A program made the position numbers and the translations under genes. 31,679 bases of DNA from JAWLBW01 sp041687475 (GTDB taxonomy: Bacteria; J088; JAWLBW01), in NCBI GenBank assembly GCA_041687475.1, contig JAWLBW010000012.1:1-31679 (forward strand). The letters run 5' to 3'. Below, piece by piece: positions 1 to 8,511 of the stretch (positions are counted from its first letter, which is position 1; each line of letters starts with the position of its first letter). The notes beneath the pieces are model-generated. The model saw nothing but the letters and a program-made list of their open reading frames with translations, was not told the origin of the DNA and did no database searches.

Positions 1-1
1 A

Positions 2-1204
2 CCCGTCGAGTTTCAGCCCATCGACAACATCAGCGAAATGCTGGCGGCTCTCGAACGGGGCGAGGCCCACTTCGCCGCCGCCGGCCTCACGCTGACACCG
101 CAGCGCCAGGCCGCGCTGCTCGCGGGGCCCACGTACCAGACCGTTACCGAAGACATCGTCTGTCACGACAACACCCTGGTCGACGCCCTCGACGATCTGC
201 CGAAGATCCGTCTGCTGGTAAGCGCCGGCTCTTCCTATGAAGAGCGGCTGCGCGCGTTGCAGGCCGATTGGCCCACGCTTACCTGGGAAAGCTCGGCCGA
301 GCTTACGACCGAACAGATTCTTCAAGCGGTCTGGGAACACAAGACCGATTGCACGCTGGTCGACTCGAACATCTTTCAGGTGCATCGCCGCTATTTTCCC
401 GAACTCCGGCTCGCCTTCAGTCTCGAGAATCCTCAATCGCTGGCCTGGCTGCTGCCCAAGACGCACGGCCGGCTGCTCGAATCCATGGAAACGTGGTTCG
501 AAGGCATGCGCGACGACGGTCGACTGGCCTCCCTCCTTGATCGGTACTACGGCTTCACGGTCGACTTCGACGCCTGGGACACGAAGGTGTTTCTCAAGCG
601 TGTTGGCGACCGACTTCCTCTCTATGAAAAGTATTTCCGGGAAGCAACCGCCGAAACCGGCCTGCCCTGGGAGCTGCTGGCCGCCGTTTCGTACCAGGAG
701 TCGCACTGGCAACCCGATGCCCGCAGCATGACCGGCGTCGAGGGCATGATGATGCTGACCCGGAAGACGGCGGCATCGCTCGGCGTAACCGACCGGCGCG
801 ACCCGCGACAGAGCATCATGGGCGGCGCCCGGTATCTCAAGCAGATGCTCGACCGCATGCCCGCGCACATTCCCATGCCGTCGCGCCTGTGGATGGCGCT
901 GGCCGCCTACAACGTCGGCTACTACCACCTGCGCGACGCCCGCTCGCTTACCGTTCAGTTCGACAAGAACCCGAACCGATGGGCCGACGTGCAGACCGTA
1001 CTGCCCTATCTGTCGAAACCGCGTTACTACCGTAACCTGAAGCACGGTTACGCACGCGGGCTCGAACCTGTCATCTTTGTAAAACGGGTGCGCCACTATT
1101 ACGATCTGCTTCGCTTCGGCCCGCAATATCGCCAACCGGCCACGGCAACCGTACAGGTCGACAGCGCACCCCTCCTGCTCAAAGCCGTCGATAATACTCC
1201 CTGA
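2..1204 (+). CDS. mltF: Membrane-bound lytic murein transglycosylase F (5' partial)
   Basis: Cleaves the glycan strands of peptidoglycan between MurNAc and GlcNAc, forming 1,6-anhydro ends; MltF family members act in the periplasm at the outer membrane. The reading frame is open from base 2, so the start and signal peptide lie outside the window. The visible N-terminal part (to about residue 180, counting from the ATG at 38) resembles a family 3 solute-binding domain. It is followed by a GH23 domain with YQESHW, whose Glu (codon 698-700) is the expected catalytic acid, then TGVEGMMMLT, SIMGGARYLKQM and LAAYNVGYYH, all typical of family 1 transglycosylases. The two-domain order is that of E. 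coli MltF. It ends 98 bp before the GH65 gene. The fold and family call are secure; the exact symbol rests on domain order. Confidence 0.93.
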   Translation, partial: PVEFQPIDNISEMLAALERGEAHFAAAGLTLTPQRQAALLAGPTYQTVTEDIVCHDNTLVDALDDLPKIRLLVSAGSSYEERLRALQADWPTLTWESSAELTTEQILQAVWEHKTDCTLVDSNIFQVHRRYFPELRLAFSLENPQSLAWLLPKTHGRLLESMETWFEGMRDDGRLASLLDRYYGFTVDFDAWDTKVFLKRVGDRLPLYEKYFREATAETGLPWELLAAVSYQESHWQPDARSMTGVEGMMMLTRKTAASLGVTDRRDPRQSIMGGARYLKQMLDRMPAHIPMPSRLWMALAAYNVGYYHLRDARSLTVQFDKNPNRWADVQTVLPYLSKPRYYRNLKHGYARGLEPVIFVKRVRHYYDLLRFGPQYRQPATATVQVDSAPLLLKAVDNTP

Positions 1205-1264
1205 GCCGACCACGCGTCTGTAAGGCGACGTTTTGCCCTGCCCCGATCATGGGCGCGGGCGTAG

Positions 1265-1282
1265 GCTGATGGCAGCATCAGC
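1265..1282 (+). promoter_or_regulatory. Hairpin in the leader of the GH65 gene
   Basis: GCTGATG and CATCAGC form a perfect 7-bp stem around a 4-nt loop, nine bases before the AGAGGAG ribosome binding site of the downstream gene. It could be a weak terminator for mltF or a leader structure. It has no T-run, so the role is open. Confidence 0.35.
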
Positions 1283-1302
1283 TTGTCGGAAGAGGAGTAT
1301 CC

Positions 1303-3720
1303 ATGGACAACCCGGCCGGAGAGCGGCATTCGGTTTCTGCCCCCCCATGGGCCTTGCCGGTCGACATCACGTCCGACCCCGGCTGGCTCTACGTCGAAAC
1401 GGGTTTCAACCTGGCCCGCGAGCACGAAATCGAGTCGCTGCAGGCAGTGGGCAACGGCTATGTCGGCTCGCGGGGCGCGCTGGCCGAAGGAAGTCCGCTG
1501 TCGGCGCCGGCCACCTTTGTCGCCGGTATCTTCGATCAGTCGTCGAGCCTCGATACCAATCCGGCCCTGGTGGTCGTGCCCGACTGGATGAACCTGCGCG
1601 GCGAAATCGACGGCGTCGAACTCAGCCTGCTCGACGACGACCTCGCCCACAACCGGCGCATTCTCGACATGCGGCAGGGCATTCTCTGGCGCGACTGGAT
1701 TCGCACCTCGCCCGACGGCAAAAAAACGCGCATTCTCGGCTTCCGCTTGTGTTCGCTGGCCGACCGACACGTGCTGTACCAGACCGTGCTGATGACGCCC
1801 CTGAACTACAGCGGACACCTGCGGGTCGAAAGTCACGTCGACCGCCGCCTGCACTCCAAACTGAGACACGGTCCTGAGCTCGAGCCGGCTCTTTCCGAAA
1901 CGGCCGACCGACAAACCAAACCGGGACGCGAACCTCTCACGCTGGCCCTTCGCACCAAAGCCACCGACCTGCTGGTCGCCTTTGCCGCCCGTTCGCGCAT
2001 TGTGCAGGAAGAGGCGAGCCCCATCGAGGCCGGCGCCGAGTTGACGCCTACCACGCTGATCGAAATCGCCGAATTCGATGTGCGACAGGGTAAGACCTAT
2101 CGGTTGGAGCGCTTGCTGACCGTGCACACCAGCCGTGACAGCGAAACGCCGATCGCCGATGCCTCGCGCCATAATGAGGCGATATCGGTGCGCGACGCCC
2201 GCGTACTCGTCGAAGCGCACACCGCGGCCTGGGCCGAGCGCTGGGCATGCGCCGACATCGTCATCGAAGGCGACGAATTTCTCCAGCTGGCCGCCCGGCA
2301 CGCCGCCTACCACCTGATCAGCGCCTGCAACCCCGACGATGCGGGGGTTTCCATTGCCGCCAAGGGCCTGACGGGCGGCGGCTATCGCGGCCACTATTTC
2401 TGGGATACGGACACGTTTATGGTACCGTTTTATACCTTCACCCATCCGCCGTCGGCGCGCGCACTGCTGACCTTTCGCAGCCGCACGCTCGCGGCGGCAA
2501 AAACGAAGGCCGCCTCCATGGGCCATGCAGGTGCGCTCTTCGCCTGGGAATCGACGACGTCGGGCGAGGAAGTCACGCCCCTGCGGGCTCTGGCCCCCGA
2601 CGGTACCATTATTCCCGTGGTCTGCGGCTGGCAGGAACAGCACATCAGCGCCGACGTGGCCTATACCGTCGTCCAATATCACCGCATGACGGGCGACGAC
2701 GCCTTTCTGGTCGAACACGGCGCCCCCATACTCTTCGAAACCGCCCGTTTCTGGGCCGATCGATTCACCGAGGGCGCCGACGGACGCTTCCACATCGAGA
2801 AGGTGCAGGGACCCGACGAGTACCACGAAGGCGTCGACGACAGCGCCTACACCAACTGGATGGCCGCCGAAAACCTGCGTAACGCCCTTTGGGCGGCCGA
2901 TTACCTGGCATCAAAGGCAAAGCGGGTGCAAGACGCTCCGCCCGAAGAAGAACGGGCCCGCTGGCGGGATATGGCAGGCCGCTTCCACACAGGGCTGGGA
3001 AAACACGGCAACCTCATCGAACAGCACAACGGTTTCCTGGCCCTCGACGACATAGACGTGTACGACTACGGCGAACGGGTCATGCCCCTCGACATCATTC
3101 TCGGACGAGAGCGAACGCGGCATACCCAGCTCGTCAAGCAGGCCGACGTGGTCATGCTTACCTACCTGCTGTGGAACCGCCTCACCGAAAGCCAGCGTTC
3201 CGCCAACTTCTACTATTACGAGAAGCGAACCGGGCACGGAAGCTCGCTCAGCCCGTCGGTTCATGCCTTGGTAGCGGCAAGACTCGGTGACATGCCCATG
3301 GCATTGCGATACCTGCGCCAGGCGTCGCAGATAGACCTGGCCAACAACATGGGCAACGCGGCCGGCGGCATGCATATGGCCGCGCTCGGCGGGCTGTGGC
3401 AGGCGTTGGTCTTCGGTTTCGGCGGCGTTTTTACCCATGCGGGGGGAATATCTCTGCAACCCCACGTGCCCGAAATGTGGAAACGCTTTGCCTTCTCGCT
3501 GCTGTGGCGGGGAACAAAAGTGAATTTCAGCTATGAAAGCGACCGCAGCGTAACCCTGCGGAACGACGGCAACAAAGCCATACCGGTATGGTTCGGCGAC
3601 TCGAACACCGATAGAACCGCCGAAAGAGCCGAAGAAGCCATGCTCGAACCGGGACGCTCGCTGCGCAGCCTTCGGCAAGGCACGGGCGCCTGGTCGAACT
3701 GGGAGGAGACAAAGGCATGA
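1303..3720 (+). CDS. Glycoside hydrolase family 65 disaccharide phosphorylase
   Basis: GH65 enzymes split alpha-linked glucosyl disaccharides (maltose, trehalose, kojibiose, nigerose) with phosphate, giving beta-glucose 1-phosphate and a free sugar in the cytoplasm. The 805-residue length is normal for the family. Seen in order: an N-terminal beta-sandwich region, the (alpha/alpha)6 core with GHYFWDTD near residue 364, the signature GPDEYHEGVDDSAYTN whose Glu (residue 506) is the expected general acid, KQADVVMLTYLL, and GHGSSLSPSVHA near residue 644, a region that binds phosphate in known phosphorylases. The start is set by AGAGGAG at 1291-1297, 5 nt before the ATG. The last four bases overlap the start of the universal stress protein gene, so the two are probably translated together. 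The substrate cannot be read from the sequence; trehalose, maltose and kojibiose phosphorylase are all possible. Confidence 0.93.
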   Translation: MDNPAGERHSVSAPPWALPVDITSDPGWLYVETGFNLAREHEIESLQAVGNGYVGSRGALAEGSPLSAPATFVAGIFDQSSSLDTNPALVVVPDWMNLRGEIDGVELSLLDDDLAHNRRILDMRQGILWRDWIRTSPDGKKTRILGFRLCSLADRHVLYQTVLMTPLNYSGHLRVESHVDRRLHSKLRHGPELEPALSETADRQTKPGREPLTLALRTKATDLLVAFAARSRIVQEEASPIEAGAELTPTTLIEIAEFDVRQGKTYRLERLLTVHTSRDSETPIADASRHNEAISVRDARVLVEAHTAAWAERWACADIVIEGDEFLQLAARHAAYHLISACNPDDAGVSIAAKGLTGGGYRGHYFWDTDTFMVPFYTFTHPPSARALLTFRSRTLAAAKTKAASMGHAGALFAWESTTSGEEVTPLRALAPDGTIIPVVCGWQEQHISADVAYTVVQYHRMTGDDAFLVEHGAPILFETARFWADRFTEGADGRFHIEKVQGPDEYHEGVDDSAYTNWMAAENLRNALWAADYLASKAKRVQDAPPEEERARWRDMAGRFHTGLGKHGNLIEQHNGFLALDDIDVYDYGERVMPLDIILGRERTRHTQLVKQADVVMLTYLLWNRLTESQRSANFYYYEKRTGHGSSLSPSVHALVAARLGDMPMALRYLRQASQIDLANNMGNAAGGMHMAALGGLWQALVFGFGGVFTHAGGISLQPHVPEMWKRFAFSLLWRGTKVNFSYESDRSVTLRNDGNKAIPVWFGDSNTDRTAERAEEAMLEPGRSLRSLRQGTGAWSNWEETKA

Positions 3721-4625
3721 AAGCAAGGCGCGTCATGGTTCTGCTCGACGGAACCCGCGACTCGACGGTGGCAATTCCGGTGGCACGGCGGTTTGCCGTC
3801 TACGGCGACGCAGACCTGCTACCCATACACATGGACAGGCGCCTTACCCTTTCGAAGGACGAAGCCGCACGGCTGGGCTGGGACCCCGACGAATCGCCGG
3901 GGCTTGTGCTTCCGCGCGAAAGCGGCAGCTTCGTCGAGAGTGTCGACGAACTCTGCCGGCGCTATGAGGTCGAGAGCGTCGTTTTCTCGAGCCGGTTCGG
4001 GGCCACGCACAACGGCGACCTTTCACCCATTGCCGAAACGCTGCTCAACGTAATTGAAGCGCCCGTGGTCATCGTGCCGGCCGACCGGACCGGCGCAGAC
4101 TGGCGCCTTTGTCACATGCTTCTTCCGCATGACGGCACCCCCGTTACCGCCGCCGCCATCGGTCCTTCGGTGCGACTGCTCGAAAAGGCCAGCGGCGCCG
4201 AAATGGTCGTGCTGCACGTGGCCTCGCTCGATCATCCCCGTTCGTCTCAGCCGGGCGCCATGGAGCTGCCCTACTACGTCGATCAGCCGCAGTACGACTG
4301 GCCGGCGTGGGCCGACGAATTTCTTCAACGCCTGCGGGCGGTCGGCGGCGGGGTGCCCGAAGAACACATGCGATTGCTCGTCGCCATCGGCGATCCGGGC
4401 GACATGATTCTCGAACGCATGCGTGACCTGAACAGCGATCTGACGGTGCTCTCGTGGCAGGGAACGCACGCCTCACGGCGGGCGCGAACCTTGCGCAAAG
4501 TGCTTGCGGCCTCTTCAGCTCCGGTCATGGTCATTCGCTCGCAGGAAGCCCGAACCGAGCGCCCCTGGGAAAGAGAGACGGCAACCGGCGAGGCGCCGGG
4601 TACGCAACGCGAAGGGCGTGCCTGA
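3717..4625 (+). CDS. Universal stress protein, tandem UspA domains
   Basis: Cytoplasmic nucleotide-binding stress protein. Domain 1 (residues ~4-125) starts with VMVLLDGTRDSTVAIPVARRF and ends APVVIVPADR; domain 2 (~135-275) runs from MLLPHDGTPVTAAAIGPSVR to SSAPVMVIRS. Both show the UspA alternation of a beta strand ending in an Asp, a long helix and a closing valine-rich strand. The ATP-binding pattern G-x2-G-x9-G-S/T is degenerate in both halves (GATHNGDLSPIAETL and GTHASRRARTLRKVLAASS), so ATP binding is doubtful. The ATG overlaps the GH65 stop (ATGA). Coupling to a sugar phosphorylase suggests induction with reserve-carbohydrate use under stress, which is inference. The C-terminal 30 residues are charged and probably disordered. 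Confidence 0.88.
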   Translation: MKARRVMVLLDGTRDSTVAIPVARRFAVYGDADLLPIHMDRRLTLSKDEAARLGWDPDESPGLVLPRESGSFVESVDELCRRYEVESVVFSSRFGATHNGDLSPIAETLLNVIEAPVVIVPADRTGADWRLCHMLLPHDGTPVTAAAIGPSVRLLEKASGAEMVVLHVASLDHPRSSQPGAMELPYYVDQPQYDWPAWADEFLQRLRAVGGGVPEEHMRLLVAIGDPGDMILERMRDLNSDLTVLSWQGTHASRRARTLRKVLAASSAPVMVIRSQEARTERPWERETATGEAPGTQREGRA

Positions 4626-4644
4626 GGGAAACCCGGCACGCCCT
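4613..4644. terminator. Hairpin between convergent genes, containing the usp stop codon
   Basis: AGGGCGTGCC pairs perfectly with GGCACGCCCT (10 bp) around a 12-nt loop. The TGA of the usp gene is the first three bases of the loop. The hairpin lies between two convergent genes and could stop transcription from both sides, but neither side has a strong T-run. Confidence 0.6.
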
Positions 4645-4668
4645 GTCCTCTGAACCATGGAGCGGTCT

Positions 4669-5439
4669 TCAGCTGAATTGGCTGAAGTCGGGCTTGCGCC
4701 GCTGCATGAAGGCGCTCATGGCCTCCATGGCTTCCGGGCCGGTCAGCATTTCCATGAAATAGGTCATTTCGGCGCGCATGGCGGCCGTGAGTTCGGCCTC
4801 GGTCGAGCGCTTCATGAGCCCCTTGGTGACCCGTATCGCGTTCGGAGGCAATGCAGCCAGTTTGCGGGCCTGCGCCAGGGCGTTTTCCTGCAGGTCGGCA
4901 TCGGCAAAGACTTTATTGACGATGCTCGCTTCCTTCGCGGTCTGCGCGTCGAACATTTCGCCCAGCAGCAACAGCTCGGCGGCCCGCTGGTGGCCGATCA
5001 TGCGCGGCAGCAACATGCTCGAACCGGCTTCGGCGCACAGTCCCAGGTTGGTAAACGGCAGCGAGAAGCGGGCGCTCTCGGCGGCGTAAACCAGGTCGAA
5101 GTGCAGCAGCATGGTCGTGCCGACACCAATGGCCAGACCGTTCACGGCCGCGACGATGGGCTTCTTCGCCGTGACGATGGCGTTGAGAAAGCGGCCCACC
5201 GGGCTGTCTTCGCTCGTGGGCGGCGACTGCATGAAATCGGCCAGGTCGTTGCCGCTCGTAAAGCTGCTGTCCGTTCCGGTGAAGAAGTGAACGCGCACCT
5301 GATCGTCTTTTTCACCGTTTTCGACGGCCGCCGTCATGGCGTCATACATGGCGAGGTTGAGCGCGTTTTTCTTGTCGGGACGATTGATGCGAATGCGATT
5401 GATACGCTCGACGATCTCGACGTGAATGAGGTCGGACAT
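4669..5439 (-). CDS. Crotonase-fold enzyme, probable enoyl-CoA delta-isomerase
   Basis: Cytoplasmic acyl-CoA enzyme of the enoyl-CoA hydratase/isomerase superfamily, 256 residues, the usual length. The oxyanion-hole segments are FTSGNDLADF (60-69) and NGLAIGVGTTML (100-111). At the two positions of the hydratase catalytic glutamates (rat Glu144 and Glu164) it has Thr109 and Phe129. It does carry LGLCAEAGSS with Glu137, which matches the single catalytic Glu of delta3-delta2-enoyl-CoA isomerases of the Eci2 type. I therefore infer double-bond isomerisation in unsaturated fatty-acid beta-oxidation rather than hydration. AGGAGT four bases before the ATG fixes the start. It is convergent with usp and ends 24 bp past the shared hairpin. 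An automatic label of enoyl-CoA hydratase would be understandable but probably wrong. Confidence 0.85.
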   Translation of the reverse strand: MSDLIHVEIVERINRIRINRPDKKNALNLAMYDAMTAAVENGEKDDQVRVHFFTGTDSSFTSGNDLADFMQSPPTSEDSPVGRFLNAIVTAKKPIVAAVNGLAIGVGTTMLLHFDLVYAAESARFSLPFTNLGLCAEAGSSMLLPRMIGHQRAAELLLLGEMFDAQTAKEASIVNKVFADADLQENALAQARKLAALPPNAIRVTKGLMKRSTEAELTAAMRAEMTYFMEMLTGPEAMEAMSAFMQRRKPDFSQFS

Positions 5440-5509
5440 GACAACTCCTTGGCCAACGGAATAAGGGGGAATCGTTCAGGCTAGCCCAGAACCACGGCAG
5501 CGTCAACGC

Positions 5510-7675
5510 TCACCAGATGGGCTCGCCCGGTTCGCCGGGCCCGCCGACAGGGGGCGGCGGGGGCTCGGGCTCGCCGCCAGACAAAGCGACATTATCAGGC
5601 TTATCGACAATACCCGACTTTTCGATGTTTGCCGACTTGACGATATTCGCGGACTTGGCGGGATTCGCGGACTTGGCGGGATTCGCGGACTGTTCGGGAT
5701 TGGCAGACTGTTCGGGATTCGCAGACTTTTCGATGTTGATTATGCCCCGGCAATCGGGAAATCGGCTGCAGCCCCAGAAGGGTCCCCTTGCGCTGTTACG
5801 CTTGCGCATCGGCGACTTGCAGCGCGGACACGCAGGCACATCCGGTGCGGGGGCGCCGTCGGGCCCGGCGGTACCGGGAATGTCGACGAGACCGCGGCAG
5901 TCGGGAAAACGACTGCACCCCCAGAACTCGCCGTACGGGCCCTTGCGTCGTCGCATGCGGGCATGGCAACGCGGACAGGTCGGCTCGTCGGCGGCGGCGC
6001 CGTCGGCCGCCTTGCGCTGCGTATTCCAGCGGCGGCGCGCCTCGATCAGCTTGCGGTCGAAATCGGCGTACCAGTCGCGCAGGTATTCGACGTGGGCCTT
6101 TTTCCGGTCGGCGATATCGTCGAGCGACTCTTCCATCGACGCGGTGTAGGCCGGTTCGAGCAGCTCGGGAAAACCCTGCATGAGAAAATCGTCGACCTCG
6201 CGACCGAGCTGGGTCGGCAGAATGGCCGGGTTTTTCTTCTTCGTTTCCAGCTGAATATAGCCGCGACTGAAGAGCACCTTGAGCGTGCTGCTGTAGGTGC
6301 TGGGGCGACCGATGCCCAGCTTCTTCATCGCCTCGATGAGCGTCGATTCCTTGTAGCGCGGCGGCGGGCTGGTTTTCTTGGCCTCGGATTTGACCTGCTC
6401 GACGGCCAGTACCTCGCCGCTTTCGACACGGGGAATCTGCCCTTCTTCGCCCTGCGATTCATCCTCGGCCACGTCGCCGATGGCCAGAAAGCCGGGCTCC
6501 ATGAGCTGCATGCCGATGGCCCGCAGCGTTCGGTCGCCGGCCGTAATGGACACCAATGTTTTGGCAAAACGGGCCGGTTTCGCCTGGCTGGCGAGAAACC
6601 GTTTCCACACGAGGGCGTAGAGATCGGCCTGGTCGCGCGTCATGCCGTCGGGCCGTTCCTGCGCCGGGTCGGTCGGCCGAATGCACTCATGGGCTTCCTG
6701 CGCCCCCGCCTTCGATCGGTAGACCGGCGGCTTTTCGGGCAGGGCGTCGGGAAAGCGCTCGGTCAACACGGCCCGCGCGGCTTCCTGGGCTTCGGGGGCC
6801 ACGTTGAGGCTGTCGGTACGGGGGTAGGTAATGAGGCCGCTTTCGAAGAGTTCCTGGGCAATCTTCGTGGTTCGATCGCTTTTCCACCCGAAGGCGAGTC
6901 CGGCTGCCTTCAGCAACGAAGACGTTTCGAAGGGCGGCTTGGGCTTGCGGTCGACATCGCTGCCCTCGACACCCGTGACCCGATGTTCGGTGGTGTTGAG
7001 AAGCTCGACGATACGGCCGGCTTCTTCTTCGCTCTGGAACTGGGTCAGGCGCAGCTTGCCGTCGTCGCCCACCTCGGCCAGCCCGGCGGTAAGCCCGTTC
7101 TTGTAGGCGGTCTGAATGGTCCAATAGCGCCGGACGTCGAAGGCCTCGCGTTCCTGCTCGCGGCTGCAGATGAGATGCAGCACGCAGCTCTGCACGCGGC
7201 CGGCCGAAAGACGCTCGCCCAGTGCGCGCAGTTCGGGCGAAACGATGTAGCCCACAAGCCGGTCGAGAATGCGCCGGGCCTGTTGGGCCTCGACCAGACC
7301 GTCGTCGAGCTTACGCGGCTTCTCAATGGCCTTCTGCACCGCGGCCCTGGTAATTTCGTTGAATTCGGCCCGCAGCGGGTTCTCAATGCCCAGCACCTGC
7401 GCCACGTGCCAGCTGATGGCCTCGCCCTCGCGATCGGGGTCGGTGGCGAGATAGATTTCGTCGGCCTGGGCGGCCGCTTCCTTCATTTCGTCGACCACCT
7501 TCTGCTTGTCGGCGGCGATTTCCCAGGTGGCCTCGAAGGTTTTCGTGTCGACGTTCAGGCCCGAACGCGGCAGATCGCGAAAGTGTCCGATGGTGGGCAC
7601 GATGCGGTAATCGCGCCCCAGAATCTGGCGCAACTTCTTGATTTTGTTGGGGCTCTCGATGATGACGAGTTTCAT
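5510..7675 (-). CDS. topA: DNA topoisomerase I (type IA)
   Basis: Relaxes negative supercoils by passing one strand through a transient break. The 721-residue protein starts MKLVIIESPNK. The Toprim domain has Glu7 and ATDPDREGE (Asp79, Asp81, Glu83). The active-site tyrosine is Tyr284 in LITYPRTDS. GIGRPSTY follows in the core. Two zinc ribbons of the CPRC...GCSRFPDCRG type lie at about residues 565-595 and 617-645. After them come seven six-residue repeats (SANPxx-like) and a Gly/Pro-rich end. The frame stays open upstream to 8023, but that part is arginine-rich repeat DNA. The ATG at 7675 gives the canonical N-terminus, so I chose it although no clear ribosome binding site precedes it. It is transcribed in the same direction as the crotonase gene, 70 bp upstream of it. 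Confidence 0.96.
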   Translation of the reverse strand: MKLVIIESPNKIKKLRQILGRDYRIVPTIGHFRDLPRSGLNVDTKTFEATWEIAADKQKVVDEMKEAAAQADEIYLATDPDREGEAISWHVAQVLGIENPLRAEFNEITRAAVQKAIEKPRKLDDGLVEAQQARRILDRLVGYIVSPELRALGERLSAGRVQSCVLHLICSREQEREAFDVRRYWTIQTAYKNGLTAGLAEVGDDGKLRLTQFQSEEEAGRIVELLNTTEHRVTGVEGSDVDRKPKPPFETSSLLKAAGLAFGWKSDRTTKIAQELFESGLITYPRTDSLNVAPEAQEAARAVLTERFPDALPEKPPVYRSKAGAQEAHECIRPTDPAQERPDGMTRDQADLYALVWKRFLASQAKPARFAKTLVSITAGDRTLRAIGMQLMEPGFLAIGDVAEDESQGEEGQIPRVESGEVLAVEQVKSEAKKTSPPPRYKESTLIEAMKKLGIGRPSTYSSTLKVLFSRGYIQLETKKKNPAILPTQLGREVDDFLMQGFPELLEPAYTASMEESLDDIADRKKAHVEYLRDWYADFDRKLIEARRRWNTQRKAADGAAADEPTCPRCHARMRRRKGPYGEFWGCSRFPDCRGLVDIPGTAGPDGAPAPDVPACPRCKSPMRKRNSARGPFWGCSRFPDCRGIINIEKSANPEQSANPEQSANPAKSANPAKSANIVKSANIEKSGIVDKPDNVALSGGEPEPPPPPVGGPGEPGEPIW
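5615..5740 (-). repeat. 18-bp minisatellite inside topA
   Basis: Seven tandem 18-bp units (plus-strand form GGACTTGGCGGGATTCGC and variants; units 3 and 4 are identical) encode the hexapeptide series ANIEKS, ANIVKS, ANPAKS twice, ANPEQS twice and a divergent end unit. The unit length is a multiple of three, so copy-number change would keep the frame. It lies just after the second zinc ribbon. Confidence 0.92.
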
Positions 7676-7863
7676 GGCGAGCGGCAGGTCGAATACGGAC
7701 CGGATTCTTACCTTACCACATACCGGCCGGAAGGGCAGGATGGGCCACCATCCGAACAGACGACCAATAGATCGCAGAAGCCGCGACTCCCCTGCCCCGA
7801 AGCCACACCCCGTTGTAAGCTGGTAGGAAGAGGGACGCTCGGGTCGAGGGAGGCACTGACCGG

Positions 7864-7991
7864 CAGCTCCGCCTGCGGCGGCTCTACGCCTACGGCACCG
7901 ACGTGGATATCGCCAACCCGGAAACCAGCAACCGACAACTCCGCCTGCGGCGGATCTGCGCCTACGGCTCCGACGTCGGATATCCACAACC
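7864..7991. repeat. Two imperfect ~56-bp direct repeats in the topA-mgtC gap
   Basis: 7864-7919 and 7936-7991 align along their whole length with a 72-bp offset. Both share CTCCGCCTGCGGCGG, CGCCTACGGC and CCGACGT. The 337-bp gap between the divergent topA (start 7675) and mgtC-like gene (start 8013) otherwise holds only short heptamer runs and, next to topA, its presumed promoter. No gene is apparent. Confidence 0.85.
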
Positions 7992-8008
7992 AGTAACCAG
8001 CAACCAGC
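7985..8008. repeat. 7-bp tandem repeat, CAACCAG type
   Basis: ACAACCA, GTAACCA and GCAACCA follow each other with period 7, ending four bases before the ATG of the MgtC-family gene. A shorter run of the same type sits at 7922-7939, and the same family recurs at 30387-30417. Confidence 0.7.
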
Positions 8009-8012
8009 CTTC

Positions 8013-8510
8013 ATGCAGGACATACTGAGTCACATCGCCCTCTACTTTCCCGCCGACGACTGGGAGTACCTGCTGCGAGCGGTGGTGGCCGGTATGCTTA
8101 CCGCCGCCATCGGTTACGAACGTGAACGGGCGGGCAAGGTCGCCGGTCTGCGTACCCATACCACGGTCGGCATAACCTCTTCGCTATTCGTCTCCATCGG
8201 CCACCTGGCCATTCACCAGTACGACGGCCCGCCCGACACGATGCAGGTCGACCCGATACGCATGGTGCAAGCCATCGCCATCGGCATCGGTTTTCTGGGC
8301 TCGGGCATTGTGTGGATGCTGCGCGAAGGCGGTCACACAAGGGGGCTCACAACCGCCGCGACCATCTGGGCCACGGCCGCCATCGGCGTCGCGGCGGGTT
8401 TCGGCCATTTTCTATTGGCAGGCGGCGTGTCCCTGCTCATTCTCTTCGTTCTTCGGGTCATGAGCCGCTTCGACCTGCGCGAAACGAAAGACGAAAGCAA
8501 AGCCGACTGA
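8013..8510 (+). CDS. MgtC/SapB family membrane protein
   Basis: Inner-membrane protein of the MgtC family, associated with magnesium limitation and virulence in enterobacteria but of unknown role in most environmental bacteria. The 165 residues contain the conserved GYERERAGKVAGLRTHTTV near residue 34, GIGFLGSGIV near residue 91 and TRGLTTAATIWATAAIGVA near residue 110, with four to five hydrophobic segments. The C-terminal cytoplasmic ACT-like domain of Salmonella MgtC is absent, so this is the short form. No ribosome binding site is visible; the start abuts a heptamer repeat. It is divergent from topA. Confidence 0.9.
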   Translation: MQDILSHIALYFPADDWEYLLRAVVAGMLTAAIGYERERAGKVAGLRTHTTVGITSSLFVSIGHLAIHQYDGPPDTMQVDPIRMVQAIAIGIGFLGSGIVWMLREGGHTRGLTTAATIWATAAIGVAAGFGHFLLAGGVSLLILFVLRVMSRFDLRETKDESKAD

Positions 8511-8511
8511 A

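Noticed and set aside
1099..2826. Long open frame on the minus strand opposite GH65
   Set aside because: GC-rich codon usage of the real gene leaves the opposite strand open; the translation has no recognisable domain.
4208..4218. Fifth CGTGCTGCACG copy as an operator
   Set aside because: It lies inside the usp coding sequence and is explained by the codons for Val-Leu-His-Val.
5963..7996. 677-codon plus-strand frame opposite topA
   Set aside because: Shadow of topA; its translation shows no domain and it has no start signals.
7676..8023. N-terminal extension of topA to 8023 (116 more residues)
   Set aside because: It would be arginine-rich and translated from the duplicated repeat; the canonical MKLVIIESPNK start is at 7675.
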